DNA from: Peptostreptococcaceae bacterium VA2
GTDB taxonomy: Bacteria; Bacillota; Clostridia; Peptostreptococcales; Peptostreptococcaceae
Length of the DNA stretch: 64,000 bases
Direction of reading: 5' to 3'
NCBI GenBank assembly: GCA_000686145.1
Contig: JMMB01000007.1
Coordinates: 2,046,001-2,110,000 of the forward strand
Below are positions 18,598 through 27,330 of the stretch, in pieces (the first letter of the stretch is position 1; every line of letters starts with the position of its first letter). The translations under genes and the position numbers were made by a program. A model generated the notes under the pieces. That model saw nothing but the letters and a program-made list of their open reading frames with translations. It searched no databases and was not told the DNA's origin.

Positions 18598-18671
18598 AAT
18601 TGTTAAAAAATACTAACAATTGAAAATATTTAATCAATTTAGTTTACATAGCTTAAGTATTGTGCTACGAT
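18598..18671 (+). promoter_or_regulatory. dyad and promoter upstream of sstT copy 2
   Basis: An 8-bp inverted repeat, AATTGTTA with TAACAATT (18598-18621), lies just ahead of TTTACA (18643-18648), a 17-bp spacer and TACGAT (18666-18671). This region differs from that of sstT copy 1, so the two copies are probably regulated differently. Confidence 0.5.
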
Positions 18672-18706
18672 TTAGTGAAATTAAACTCGAGGGGGAGTAT
18701 TAAGAA

Positions 18707-19933
18707 ATGATAAATTTAATTAATAAATGGAATCAAATGAGTTTAGTTAAAAGAATTATTATAGGCTTAATCATCGGCATTATACTAGCTGTAACAATTC
18801 CGGATACAGCAAAACCAATAGTTATCTTTGGTTCATTATTTGTAGGTGCACTAAAGGCTGTTGCACCAATATTGGTATTTTTCTTAGTAACATCTGCCAT
18901 TTCTCAACATAAGAGTGGTCAGCAAACTAATATGAAATCAATTCTGGTTCTTTATCTTTTAGGTACATTTTTAGCAGGACTTATTGCTGTTATAGTAAGC
19001 TTTATCTTCCCAATAACATTAACTCTTGGAGCAGTTGCAGAAAATGTTACACCACCTGGAGGTGTTGTAGACGTTCTTAAAGCTTTATTATTAAACATTG
19101 TTGATAACCCAGTAAAAGCACTTTTTAATGCTAACTATATAGGAATATTATCTTGGGCAATATTACTTGGTATTGCACTTAAAAATGCTCAACAGACTAC
19201 AAAAACTATGATAGTTAATGTTTCAGATGCCCTATCTCAAATAGTAAAATGGGTAATTAACTTTGCTCCACTTGGTATTATGGGTCTTGTATTTGATGCT
19301 ATTGCTACACAAGGTCTAGACGCTTTACTTAGTTATGGACAATTGCTTGCTGTATTAGTTGGATGTATGGTATTTGTAGCACTTGTACTTAATCCAATTA
19401 TCGCATTTGTGGGTATGCGTAAAAATCCTTATCCACTTGTATTTAAATGTTTAAAAAATAGTGGTATTACAGCATTCTTTACTCGTAGTTCTGCTGCAAA
19501 TATACCTGTAAACATGAAATTATGTGAAGAATTAGAATTAGACAAAGATACTTATTCAGTTTCAATTCCTTTAGGTGCAACTATTAATATGGCAGGGGCT
19601 GCTGTTACAATTTCAGTATTAACTCTTGCAGCTGTTAACACTCTTGGAATTCATGTTGATATAGGTATGGCAATAATATTAAGTGTATTATCAGCTATAA
19701 GTGCTTGTGGTGCTTCAGGAGTAGCTGGAGGTTCATTATTACTAATACCTCTTGCATGTAGTTTATTTGGAATTCCAAATGATGTGGCTATGCAGGTAGT
19801 AGGTGTAGGATTTGTTGTAGGAGTTATTCAAGACTCTTGTGAAACTGCACTTAACTCATCAACTGATGTACTCTTTACGGCTGTAGCTGAATTTGCTAAA
19901 CGCAGAAAAGAAGAAAAGAAAATCAAAATCTAA
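18707..19933 (+). CDS. sstT: serine/threonine:sodium symporter SstT, copy 2
   Basis: 408 residues, same length as copy 1 and identical over long stretches, including [17 protein letters not shown] and [16 protein letters not shown]. Differences are mostly conservative and spread along the protein, with a cluster around residues 95-112 ([20 protein letters not shown] against [20 protein letters not shown] in copy 1). Same sodium-driven serine/threonine uptake role. Start follows GAGGGGGAG. The duplication includes the terminator, but the promoter regions have diverged. Confidence 0.93.
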   Translation: MINLINKWNQMSLVKRIIIGLIIGIILAVTIPDTAKPIVIFGSLFVGALKAVAPILVFFLVTSAISQHKSGQQTNMKSILVLYLLGTFLAGLIAVIVSFIFPITLTLGAVAENVTPPGGVVDVLKALLLNIVDNPVKALFNANYIGILSWAILLGIALKNAQQTTKTMIVNVSDALSQIVKWVINFAPLGIMGLVFDAIATQGLDALLSYGQLLAVLVGCMVFVALVLNPIIAFVGMRKNPYPLVFKCLKNSGITAFFTRSSAANIPVNMKLCEELELDKDTYSVSIPLGATINMAGAAVTISVLTLAAVNTLGIHVDIGMAIILSVLSAISACGASGVAGGSLLLIPLACSLFGIPNDVAMQVVGVGFVVGVIQDSCETALNSSTDVLFTAVAEFAKRRKEEKKIKI

Positions 19934-19958
19934 TTTCTATAAAAATATATATCAATAT

Positions 19959-19999
19959 AATAAATCCAAGGGATAGATAACTAATCCCTTGGATTTATT
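19959..19999. terminator. bidirectional terminator after sstT copy 2
   Basis: Perfect 16-bp stem AATAAATCCAAGGGAT with its complement, 9-base loop; T-rich tail. It also lies at the end of the convergent small gene. Confidence 0.9.
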
Positions 20000-20001
20000 T
20001 A

Positions 20002-20259
20002 TTATTTTCTCTTTTTAGTTTTCTTTTTCTTTTTGCCTTGACCTCTCTTTTCACCTTGAGCCTTTATTTTTGCTTCTTCTATTGCTTTTATTTCAACTTT
20101 AATTTTTTCGTTTTCTCTATATGCTATGAAAAAATCAATAGCACTTACTAGAAGCGTTGACCAAGCTAATGAATTTTTATTTATAAAGGTTACTATTGAT
20201 GATATAAGGAAAAATATCCCCATTATAATCCATAAATTTCTACTTTTCTTTGAAACCAT
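20002..20259 (-). CDS. small membrane protein with lysine-rich tail
   Basis: 85 residues: two hydrophobic helices (~9-25 and ~31-46) and then a charged tail ending in KGQGKKKKKTKKRK-like basic residues, predicted cytoplasmic. I do not recognise the family. Upstream AGGAGGTAGGCAG supports the start. It sits between two convergent or independent terminators, so it is a single-gene unit. Confidence 0.6.
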   Translation of the reverse strand: MVSKKSRNLWIIMGIFFLISSIVTFINKNSLAWSTLLVSAIDFFIAYRENEKIKVEIKAIEEAKIKAQGEKRGQGKKKKKTKKRK

Positions 20260-20390
20260 TCTGCCTACCTCCTATATGTCTACTTATCAAATATTAATAA
20301 TTACTATTATAACTCAATATAGCTATAAATTTCATTTTTTATTTACTATTAAAGAGCTTATTGATATGTGACTTAAAGTAGGTTATGTAT

Positions 20391-20714
20391 TTATTTAAAC
20401 ATATCATCTATATTTATAGTCTCAATTTTATCTACAGCCTTGCCTATATAATCAGTTATTCCTTTTGCCACTTCTGTCTCTTTAATTTTATTTACAGTAC
20501 CTTCTATATCTATACCGTCTACTACATCTGATAACTTCATATCTTTAATATTATCTATAGTCTGTGAAAACGTCTGTGAAAGTTTTGTATCTTTAAACTT
20601 GTCCATTATATACGATACTTTCGTGTTTTCAATTTCACTATATTTAAAACTCATTATACCTAGTGGAACTAACAATACCACTAACGTGACTACTATTTTC
20701 TTTCCTAGCTTCAT
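20391..20714 (-). CDS. small secreted or membrane-anchored protein, unknown
   Basis: 107 residues. One N-terminal helix (IVVTLVVLLVPLGIMSF) acts as signal anchor or signal peptide; the rest is a charged, repetitive helical segment with three imperfect repeats (DKFKDTKLSQTF, DNIKDMKLSDVV, and NKIKETEVAKGI). No cysteine and no known domain. AAGGAGAA precedes the ATG. Function unknown; real by start, composition and spacing. Confidence 0.6.
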   Translation of the reverse strand: MKLGKKIVVTLVVLLVPLGIMSFKYSEIENTKVSYIMDKFKDTKLSQTFSQTIDNIKDMKLSDVVDGIDIEGTVNKIKETEVAKGITDYIGKAVDKIETINIDDMFK

Positions 20715-20820
20715 AATAATTCTCCTTTTTAAATTAATAACTCTCTATTACTATATTAACTTATTAAACTTAAATTAGTGTTAATTTTTCATTAAATAAT
20801 CCTTAAATTTTTATTTACAA

Positions 20821-20860
20821 AAAAATCTGTAGGGTAAATTAACTGCCCCTACAGATTTTT
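20821..20860 (-). terminator. intrinsic terminator of the MFS gene
   Basis: AAAAATCTGTAGGG pairs with CCCTACAGATTTTT (14 bp) and is followed by T-tract on the minus strand, immediately after the stop. Confidence 0.85.
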
Positions 20861-22293
20861 TAATTTAATACAGATTCTTTATAATCTATCTCTTTATTTT
20901 CCTTATTTCTATCTTTTACATAAAATATTGAAATTGCTAACCCAACTAATGCTACAATAGTTGCTATTTTAAATGATGCATTCATGCCTTGTATCTCTGC
21001 TAAAGCTTTTGAAGTACTTAAGCTTTTTCTTGTCACTATTGTCATTGTGGTAATAAGTATAGATGAACCTATAGCTCCAGATACCTGACGTACAGTAGAG
21101 TTTATAGCACTACCATGTGATATTTCTTCTGGCTTAAGTGAATTTAATCCCCATGTTGTAACTGGCATTAATAAAAATGTTATTCCTATCATTCTTATTG
21201 TGTACATAATAGCTAACATTGTTATTGGTGTAGTTTCTTTTAGTGTAGAAAGTTCAAATGTTCCTAATCCTAATAAAGTGAAACCTACTATAGCTAAAAC
21301 TCTAAATCCATGCTTATCTAGCATCTTACCTGTAATCGGGCTTAAAAATGTCATTGCTATAGACCCTGGTAACATGATTACTCCTGGTACCATAGCAGAC
21401 ATACCTCTTACTGATTGTATATATATAGATATAATCATAGAAGCTGATGTCATAGCTACATATACTATTATTATTAAAATTGTACTTATTATAAAATTAT
21501 GACTTTTAAATACTCTAAGTTCTAATAGAGGTTGCTCTACCTTAAATTGTCTTATTACAAATAGTGTAAGTGATACTACCCCTATCGTTAATGGGATATA
21601 CGTTAATGGATTAGATATAGAATAAGTACCTATATCAGATACTCCAACTAAAATACCTCCAAATCCAAAAGTAGATAAAATTAATGATATAAGTTCAAGT
21701 TTAGATTTTTTAACTTCCATTATACTTCTTAAGAAGAAGAATGCTAATACTATAGTAGCTAGTGTAATAAAAGCTAATATATAAAATATTAATCTCCATC
21801 CAAAATTATCTATTATATATCCTGCTGCTAATGGTCCTATAGCTGGTGCAACTCCAATTACAAATCCATAAATACCCATTGCTTTACCACGTTCTTCTTT
21901 TGGATATAAATTAATCATAGCAACTTGAACTGATTGCATTATTATACCAGCTCCAATAGCTTGAAGTATTCTAGATACTATCATTACCCCAAAGTTCTTA
22001 GCAAATATAGATACTATGCATCCTGCTAAGAATAAAGACATTGATACTATAAATAGATTTTTAATCGAAAATCTATTTATTAAATATGCCGTTGAAGGAA
22101 TCATAATCCCTAAAACAAGCAGATAAATCGTTGTTAACCACTGTGCTGTACCTACATCTACATTAAAAGTAGACATTATACTCGGTAGCGCTGACGTTAA
22201 TACCGTCTGAGTAAGTGATGTTATTAGAGACCCCATCATTAATACTAATATGATACGATTTCTAGTTTTTTTATTGTCTATCAATGGTGTCAT
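20860..22293 (-). CDS. MFS multidrug exporter, DHA2 (14-helix) family
   Basis: 477 residues with 14 predicted helices. TM5 carries the antiporter motif C pattern (YGFVIGVAPAIGPLAAGYI) and the loop 2-3 motif A is recognisable around 'YLINRFSIKNLF'. DHA2 family exporters (EmrB/LmrB/QacA relatives) expel cationic drugs or bile-like compounds with protons. The start overlaps the end of the TetR gene by 23 bases, so both are co-transcribed from the repeat-bearing promoter at ~23.2 kb. Confidence 0.88.
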   Translation of the reverse strand: MTPLIDNKKTRNRIILVLMMGSLITSLTQTVLTSALPSIMSTFNVDVGTAQWLTTIYLLVLGIMIPSTAYLINRFSIKNLFIVSMSLFLAGCIVSIFAKNFGVMIVSRILQAIGAGIIMQSVQVAMINLYPKEERGKAMGIYGFVIGVAPAIGPLAAGYIIDNFGWRLIFYILAFITLATIVLAFFFLRSIMEVKKSKLELISLILSTFGFGGILVGVSDIGTYSISNPLTYIPLTIGVVSLTLFVIRQFKVEQPLLELRVFKSHNFIISTILIIIVYVAMTSASMIISIYIQSVRGMSAMVPGVIMLPGSIAMTFLSPITGKMLDKHGFRVLAIVGFTLLGLGTFELSTLKETTPITMLAIMYTIRMIGITFLLMPVTTWGLNSLKPEEISHGSAINSTVRQVSGAIGSSILITTMTIVTRKSLSTSKALAEIQGMNASFKIATIVALVGLAISIFYVKDRNKENKEIDYKESVLN

Positions 22294-23164
22294 CCCCTAA
22301 CTGAAACTTTATGCTTTTTAATTTATCTATTTCTATCTTTAATGCTTGTTCTTTTTCTAAGTATGCTATCATTGCATCCATCATTAATGAATTATAGTTT
22401 TTTAATTTATACTCTTGCTCTACTTTTAAAATAGCTTCATTAAGTTTTTTATTTAAGTTATCATTTTCTATTTTAACTTTTATATCTTTAGTTGTTTCTA
22501 AAAATCTCTCATGTAAATCTATCTCTATTTCTAATTCATTATCTTTTTCAACTGTGTATAAAATATTTTCTGTTATGATACACTTGTTGTGTTTTAAGTT
22601 TTCTATATTTAATTCTAACTGTCTTAAAATAAGATCAAATATATAATCTTTATCTAGTTCTTTTTTATTTAAACGCTTAATTAGGTCAAACTCATGGGTT
22701 ACACTATCAATTACAAATATAACTTCCCATATAAATGGCTTAATCTCTTTTCCATATACTTCAATTAAGCTATCATAATATACTTTTACTAATCTAGATT
22801 TAATTATATTTTTTATCTCTTCTACTGGTTTTCCATTTATTTCTGAGAATTCACCTAAAATATGTACGTTGAAATACCTATTTGATTCTAGATATTCTAA
22901 TATAATATTTATTTTTTCTTTTAATTTTTCTTTAGGTGTTTTTTGATTATCTTCATCTATTAATATAGATTGATTTAAAAATTTATTACTTGAATACTTT
23001 AACATTTCCCCTACTAAGTTTTCTTTAGTTGAAAAACATTTATAAAACGTTGATTTTGATATTTTGCATTCTTTTACTATATCGTCAATCGAGGTATATT
23101 TGATGCCATAACTGTTAAAACATTTTTGCGCTACATTCATTATTAATTCTTGCTTTATATCCAT
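22271..23164 (-). CDS. TetR/AcrR-family transcriptional regulator
   Basis: 297 residues; the first ~60 form a TetR helix-turn-helix (IDDIVKECKISKSTFYKCFSTKENLV, quoted in part). The ligand-binding part is longer than usual, ending in a charged coiled coil (~235-290) similar to regulators of the YfiR/LmrA kind. It precedes and overlaps the DHA2 exporter gene, so it probably represses its own operon and releases on binding an exported drug. The likely operator is the AGTACT array just upstream. Confidence 0.85.
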   Translation of the reverse strand: MDIKQELIMNVAQKCFNSYGIKYTSIDDIVKECKISKSTFYKCFSTKENLVGEMLKYSSNKFLNQSILIDEDNQKTPKEKLKEKINIILEYLESNRYFNVHILGEFSEINGKPVEEIKNIIKSRLVKVYYDSLIEVYGKEIKPFIWEVIFVIDSVTHEFDLIKRLNKKELDKDYIFDLILRQLELNIENLKHNKCIITENILYTVEKDNELEIEIDLHERFLETTKDIKVKIENDNLNKKLNEAILKVEQEYKLKNYNSLMMDAMIAYLEKEQALKIEIDKLKSIKFQLGDDTIDRQ

Positions 23165-23198
23165 ACTAAACCTCCAAAATAACTTTATGAAACTCAGA

Positions 23199-23248
23199 AG
23201 TACTGCTTAGTACTTATCAGTACTTACAGGTACTTGGTAAGTATACAG
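23199..23248. promoter_or_regulatory. AGTACT array at 10-bp spacing (probable TetR operator)
   Basis: AGTACT at 23199, 23209 and 23219 and GGTACT at 23229 repeat with an exact 10-bp period; a related GTATAC follows at 23241. The array starts 35 bp before the TetR start and lies ~100 bp before the divergent hydrolase gene. Confidence 0.65.
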
Positions 23249-23350
23249 TATATTTTTCCTTTAGTCAAATGTATAAACTTTATAACTAAAATTAACAACT
23301 ATCTACTAAACTTCATAATATATAAAGAGAAATTTATTTGGAGGGGAATT

Positions 23351-24169
23351 ATGAAATATTATGTTAAAGTTGAGAAAAACGTAAAAATATTTGTTGAAGA
23401 TACAAATCCCGATGCTGAGAATACTATTTTATTTATTCATGGATGGCCACTAAACCATAATATGTATGAATATATAATAGAAAATTTTGCATCTAAGGGG
23501 TATAGATGTATAGCGATAGACCTTAGAGGATATGGTAAATCAGATAAGCCAAGTACAGGCTATGATTATGATAGGATGGCTAATGATATAAGACATCTAA
23601 TTGAGTCACTTAAATTAAATAATATAACTTTGATGGGCCATTCAATGGGTGGGGCAATCTCTACAAGATATATGTCTAAATACAATGCGCATGGTGTAGC
23701 AAGACTTTGCCTACTTAGTGCGGCTGTTCCTAAATGGGTCCAATCTTCTGACTGGAAATATGGATATACACTAGATCAAGTTAATGATCTTATAGATAAT
23801 TTTAGAAATGACAGACCAAAATCTATAAGAACAACATCTGAATCATTCTTTTATCAGTTTACAAGCCAAGGAATATTAGATTGGTTCTTTGACATGAGTT
23901 TGGAAGCTTCTGGGTGGTCAACTATTAATTCATTAATGGCTCTTAGAGATGAAGAGTTATTTGATGATTTAAAAAATATAAAAGTACCTACATTAATTTT
24001 ACATGGGGTACATGATAAGGTTTGTCCTTATCCTTTTGCAGAGTATATGAATGATGCAATACAAAACTCTACTTTAGTACCTTTACCTGAAGGTGGCCAT
24101 GGAGCTTTTTATGAATGCAGAGATACTATAAATAAATCTTTGGAAGACTTTATCAATCAAACTAAATAA
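23351..24169 (+). CDS. alpha/beta-hydrolase (haloperoxidase/esterase-like)
   Basis: 272 residues from the ATG at 23351, chosen for GGAGGGG just upstream; longer upstream reading would cover the promoter region. Features: oxyanion-hole HGWPL near residue 30, nucleophile Ser98 in GHSMGG, acid Asp in HGVHDKVCP and catalytic His in PEGGHGAF near the end. It resembles non-haem haloperoxidase-like esterases. Divergent from the TetR/MFS operon and possibly under the same operator. Substrate unknown. Confidence 0.85.
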   Translation: MKYYVKVEKNVKIFVEDTNPDAENTILFIHGWPLNHNMYEYIIENFASKGYRCIAIDLRGYGKSDKPSTGYDYDRMANDIRHLIESLKLNNITLMGHSMGGAISTRYMSKYNAHGVARLCLLSAAVPKWVQSSDWKYGYTLDQVNDLIDNFRNDRPKSIRTTSESFFYQFTSQGILDWFFDMSLEASGWSTINSLMALRDEELFDDLKNIKVPTLILHGVHDKVCPYPFAEYMNDAIQNSTLVPLPEGGHGAFYECRDTINKSLEDFINQTK

Positions 24170-24289
24170 CACCTATACAAAACATATCTACTTGTATTAA
24201 AATCTCAGTAATCCCAATATCTAAAATGTCAGTATAATGTTAAATTAAAGATAGATTGAAAAACTAATACTTTATCAAACAAAAGTAAA

Positions 24290-24313
24290 GGGAAAGAATT
24301 TAATCTTTCCCTC
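24290..24313. terminator. hairpin ending the selenoprotein operon
   Basis: AGGGAAAGA pairs with TCTTTCCCT around ATTTAA. It lies between the convergent hydrolase gene and the MerB-like gene; on the minus strand it is followed by TTTACTTTTG. Confidence 0.6.
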
Positions 24314-24367
24314 TCATTTGTAAAATCATTATATTTTAATTTCTTTAATTATGTTTAATTTCTTTAA

Positions 24368-24994
24368 TTATTGTGAAAATATTTCATGTGATGCTTTCAT
24401 AGCTTCATCAATATCTAAACAATAAATATCTTCATTATTTTCAAATCCATTTTCTAATGCCCATGCATCAAATTCATTCTTCGTCCAGAAGAAGTTCATG
24501 ATATTTCAGCAACTTGCAGCCCAGTTTTCATGTTTGTCTAAATTGATATGAAGTATGCGTAAATTATCATTATTTATAGAATGTAGCTTATTATCTTTAA
24601 GCTTTATATTTATTTCCTTGGAAGTAATATTACACACAGAATCAATAGCTATATTCTGATTAAAAGTAAGACCTACCCCTAATGCATCTATTGCACACAT
24701 TGCATTTAGTTTTCTACCATCTTGTAGTGTAACTTTATGCATAGTTTCGTGTGCTGATACTGGATAAATAAAGTTTACATAATTTTCTTCATCAACTACC
24801 ATAATATTATTTTTTACAAAGTAGTCTAATGTTTGTTTTATATAACTTTCTTCTAATTCCAATGTGTTTAATAGATTGTTTGAAATTTCATTTAAACTAA
24901 CTACAGAATTTTTCTCAATAATCATATTCATAATTTCTACTCTAATTTTCTTTTGTTCATTTTCTAATTTTCTATATTTGTTAGTATTTTTCAT
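24368..24994 (-). CDS. saoL: organomercurial-lyase-like selenoprotein (in-frame TGA read as Sec163)
   Basis: The start is the ATG at 24994 (AAAGGGG upstream), 10 bases after the ABC ATPase stop. The first stop is a TGA (24506-24508) after 162 codons, but the frame continues 45 codons as NIMNFFWTKNEFDAWALENG and on to a TAA at 24368, giving 208 residues, the MerB length. Cys100-x-x-Asp103 (MCAID), Cys121, and Cys162-Sec163 line up one for one with Cys96/Asp99, Cys117 and Cys159-Cys160 of E. coli MerB, so the UGA stands at the Cys160 site. A hairpin suited to a bacterial SECIS lies 12 nt after the UGA. MerB enzymes cleave carbon-mercury bonds. The set resembles the SaoL family, recalled from memory. 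If the TGA were a stop, the protein would lack the whole C-terminal strand region. Confidence 0.85.
24477..24493 (-). promoter_or_regulatory. SECIS-like hairpin of the MerB-like gene
   Basis: TTCTTC TGGAC GAAGAA, a perfect 6-bp stem with a GG-bearing five-base loop, 12 nt downstream of the in-frame UGA, where bacterial SECIS elements for SelB sit. Confidence 0.7.
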
Positions 24995-25004
24995 ATCTAC
25001 CCCT

Positions 25005-25760
25005 TTATGCATTTGCGTAACACTTTGATAATATATTTGTAAGTTCTTCTTTATAATCTTCATAATCCTTTGCTTTTCTATCTCTAGGTCTGCTTAAATT
25101 TATCTTTAAGTCTTTTAATATTTTCCCTTTGTCCCTAGACATAACTATTACTCTATCACTCATATAAACTGCTTCATCTACATCATGAGTTACCATTATT
25201 GCAGTTATCTTCTTTTTCATCCAAATATTTTCTAATTCTTCTTGTAAATTTTGTCTCATTTGAAAATCAACTGCTCCTAAAGGCTCATCCATTAAAAGAA
25301 CTTGTGGGTTACAAGCTAATGCCCTTATAACTGCTACCCTTTGTTTCATCCCACCTGATATTTGATGTGGAAATAATTTCTCTTTTCCTTTTAAATCCGA
25401 TATGTTTAATAGTTCTTCTAGTTTCTTTTCTCTTTCTTCTTTGCATATTTTTTGTTGTTTCATTGGAAATACTACATTTTCTTTCACAGTTTTCCAGGGA
25501 AATAATGCATAATTTTGAAATACAAAAGCTCTATCGATACCAGGTTTACTAACAACCTTATTATTTAATAAAACTTGTCCTTCTTCACACTTTAAAAACC
25601 CACCTATTATGCTAAGAATTGTACTTTTACCACATCCAGATGGACCTAATAAACATACAAATTCACCTTCTTGCACTTCTAAATTTATATCTTCTAAAAC
25701 CTTTAATTCTACTTTATCATTCATAAAGGTTTTATTTATATTTTCTATTTTTAAGTTCAT
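25005..25760 (-). CDS. saoA: ABC transporter ATP-binding protein (SsuB/TauB-like)
   Basis: 251 residues, with Walker A GPSGCGKST, Q-loop VFQNYALFPW, signature ISGGMKQRVAV, Walker B VLLMDEPLGAVD and H-loop VTHDVDE. It belongs to the nitrate/sulfonate/taurine import ATPases. Its ATG overlaps the permease stop by one base (TAATG) once that gene is read through its TGA, which itself supports the read-through. It energises uptake through the neighbouring permease and binding proteins. No selenocysteine here. Confidence 0.88.
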   Translation of the reverse strand: MNLKIENINKTFMNDKVELKVLEDINLEVQEGEFVCLLGPSGCGKSTILSIIGGFLKCEEGQVLLNNKVVSKPGIDRAFVFQNYALFPWKTVKENVVFPMKQQKICKEEREKKLEELLNISDLKGKEKLFPHQISGGMKQRVAVIRALACNPQVLLMDEPLGAVDFQMRQNLQEELENIWMKKKITAIMVTHDVDEAVYMSDRVIVMSRDKGKILKDLKINLSRPRDRKAKDYEDYKEELTNILSKCYANA

Positions 25761-26569
25761 TAGTCATTAAACCTCCATTTACAAAGGCTTTGGTTTATAA
25801 ATTTTAGTATTCTATCTATCATAAATCCTATTAATGCTGCAAATATCATAAGCCCTATTAACAATTCTGTTTTCATCATTGTTTGAGCTTGAACCATTGA
25901 GTAACCAAGACCGGCACTCGTTGCTATAAACTCGGCTCAAATTACAGACATCCATCCTGTACTTATTGCAAGTCTTGCACCTGTTAGTATATCTGGAAGT
26001 GCTGCTGGTAACATTACATTTATAAATATAGAAAATGATGATGCTCCCATACTTCTTGCTGCATTATAATAATCTTTTGATATAGATCTAACTCCGTCAA
26101 TTGTATTAAGTATTATAGGAAATACCCCAGCAAATGCTATTAAAAATATAGTCGGTCCATCACCTATGCCAAACCATACTATTGTAAGTGGTACCCAAGC
26201 CATTATAGGTACTTGTCTTGCTGAGTCTACTACTGGAGAAAATAATTTTTCAAAAGTATTTGAAAAGCCCATACATAATCCTAATGGAAGTCCAAATAGC
26301 ATTGCACATCCAAAACCTTTTAATACTCTTTGTAATGTTATAAGTACATTTTTAACTATTTCCGGGTCAGTTATACAAGTTATAAATCCTTTCATTACAT
26401 CTATTGGCATAGGAAGTAAAAGAGAACTTCCTATATTTGTTGCACTTAGTTGCCATATTGCAAATATTACTAAAATCAATATTAATCTATATACAAAATC
26501 TAAGGGCTTTAATCTTGTTTTATTGTTTTTGTTTATTAATTTTCTATTGGTAGAAACTTTAACTTCCAC
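25760..26569 (-). CDS. saoP: ABC permease selenoprotein (in-frame TGA read as Sec211)
   Basis: GTG start at 26569 after GGGGGAG, overlapping the previous gene by 34 bases. Six-helix BPD_transp_1 permease with the EAA loop YYNAARSMGASSFSIF. After 210 codons a TGA (25937-25939) interrupts the conserved stretch: GWMSVI-U-AEFIATSAGLGY; family members read 'GWxxVVAAExxxxxxGLG' at this place, so homology crosses the TGA. The frame runs 58 more codons, including the last helix pair, to TAA at 25760, for 269 residues. A hairpin follows 17 nt after the UGA. A permease cut at the TGA would lack its final helix. Sec probably faces the substrate path, which is inference. Confidence 0.85.
25899..25919 (-). 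promoter_or_regulatory. SECIS-like hairpin of the permease gene
   Basis: Stem GAGT/ACTC with inner CC/GG pairing and the apical loop GGTCTT, 17 nt after the UGA. The GGTCT loop resembles the E. coli fdhF SECIS loop. Confidence 0.6.
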
Positions 26570-27330
26570 TTTTCAAACTCCCCCATATCTTCTTTTGATA
26601 TATTTTTATCTGTATAGCTTTGTAGTTGCTTTTTAAAGTTATTTTTATCTTTTAAATCTAGCACACTTTTATTGTATACATTTTTGAATACTCTGTATGA
26701 ATCGCTATTTTTGAATGCTTTGCTTACTACTAAGACATATGTATCATAGTCTTTATTTAGTGAGGTAGATTGTTTTTTCCCTTGTATACTTAATGCTTTT
26801 ATAGCATCAATTACTATTGCATCTACTTTGTTACTTTCTAGTGCATATGGCAAAGAACTATTTATAAATGAAACAGGCTTTGAATCTTTGTAATATTCTT
26901 TAACTAAGTCATTTTGATAATTTCTATTTTGGCTAGTTCCAATTTTTTTTATATCATCTTTTTTAGTTAAAAATATATCTGAATTTTGAACTAATGTATT
27001 TACTATTTCAAAATTATTATCAGCTTTTATAAATTCTTTTGCTGCCTCTTTACAAATAATAGCCATATCAACTTCCTCTGAACTCAGAGCCCATTGAGTA
27101 GTACTTGCTCAACAATCAGCTATTGAATAGCTTTCTATTAAACTATCGATTTTTACGTCTTCAAAATAGTTTTTATTTTCCATATAATTTATTACAAATG
27201 CAGAGGTATCATCTGATACCCCTATTCTTATACTGCCTTCTATTTTTTCATCGTTAGGATTGAAAAATAATATTCCTAAACTTATCGATAAAATAAGTAT
27301 TCCTAATAATAAATTTTTAGTTTTTTCCAT
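26536..27330 (-). CDS. ABC substrate-binding selenoprotein, membrane-anchored (in-frame TGA read as Sec74)
   Basis: ATG at 27330 (GGAG upstream, 14-base overlap with the previous gene). An N-terminal helix (LLLGILILSISLGILFF) anchors a periplasmic-binding type 2 domain of the NitT/TauT kind. The TGA at 27109-27111 gives ...SIAD-Cys73-Sec74-ASTTQWAL..., and the same frame continues in family sequence to TAA at 26536, for 264 residues. The Cys-Sec pair would be a soft-metal ligand or redox site facing the outside. No independent start with a ribosome site exists after the TGA. A SECIS-like hairpin lies 19 nt downstream. It or the next upstream binding protein should correspond to SaoB; I cannot say which. 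Confidence 0.8.
27076..27089 (-). promoter_or_regulatory. SECIS-like hairpin of the binding-protein gene
   Basis: CTCTGAGTTCAGAG, a self-complementary 14-mer able to form a 4-6 bp stem with G in the loop, 19 nt after the UGA. Confidence 0.6.

Noticed and set aside
23234-23350. Longer N-terminus for the alpha/beta-hydrolase
   Set aside because: It would cover the AGTACT array and lacks a ribosome site, whereas the ATG at 23351 has GGAGGGG directly upstream and a natural N-terminus.
24326-24372. Direct repeat TTTAATTTCTTTAATTA, twice
   Set aside because: Low-complexity AT sequence between convergent genes; no structure or other copies noticed.
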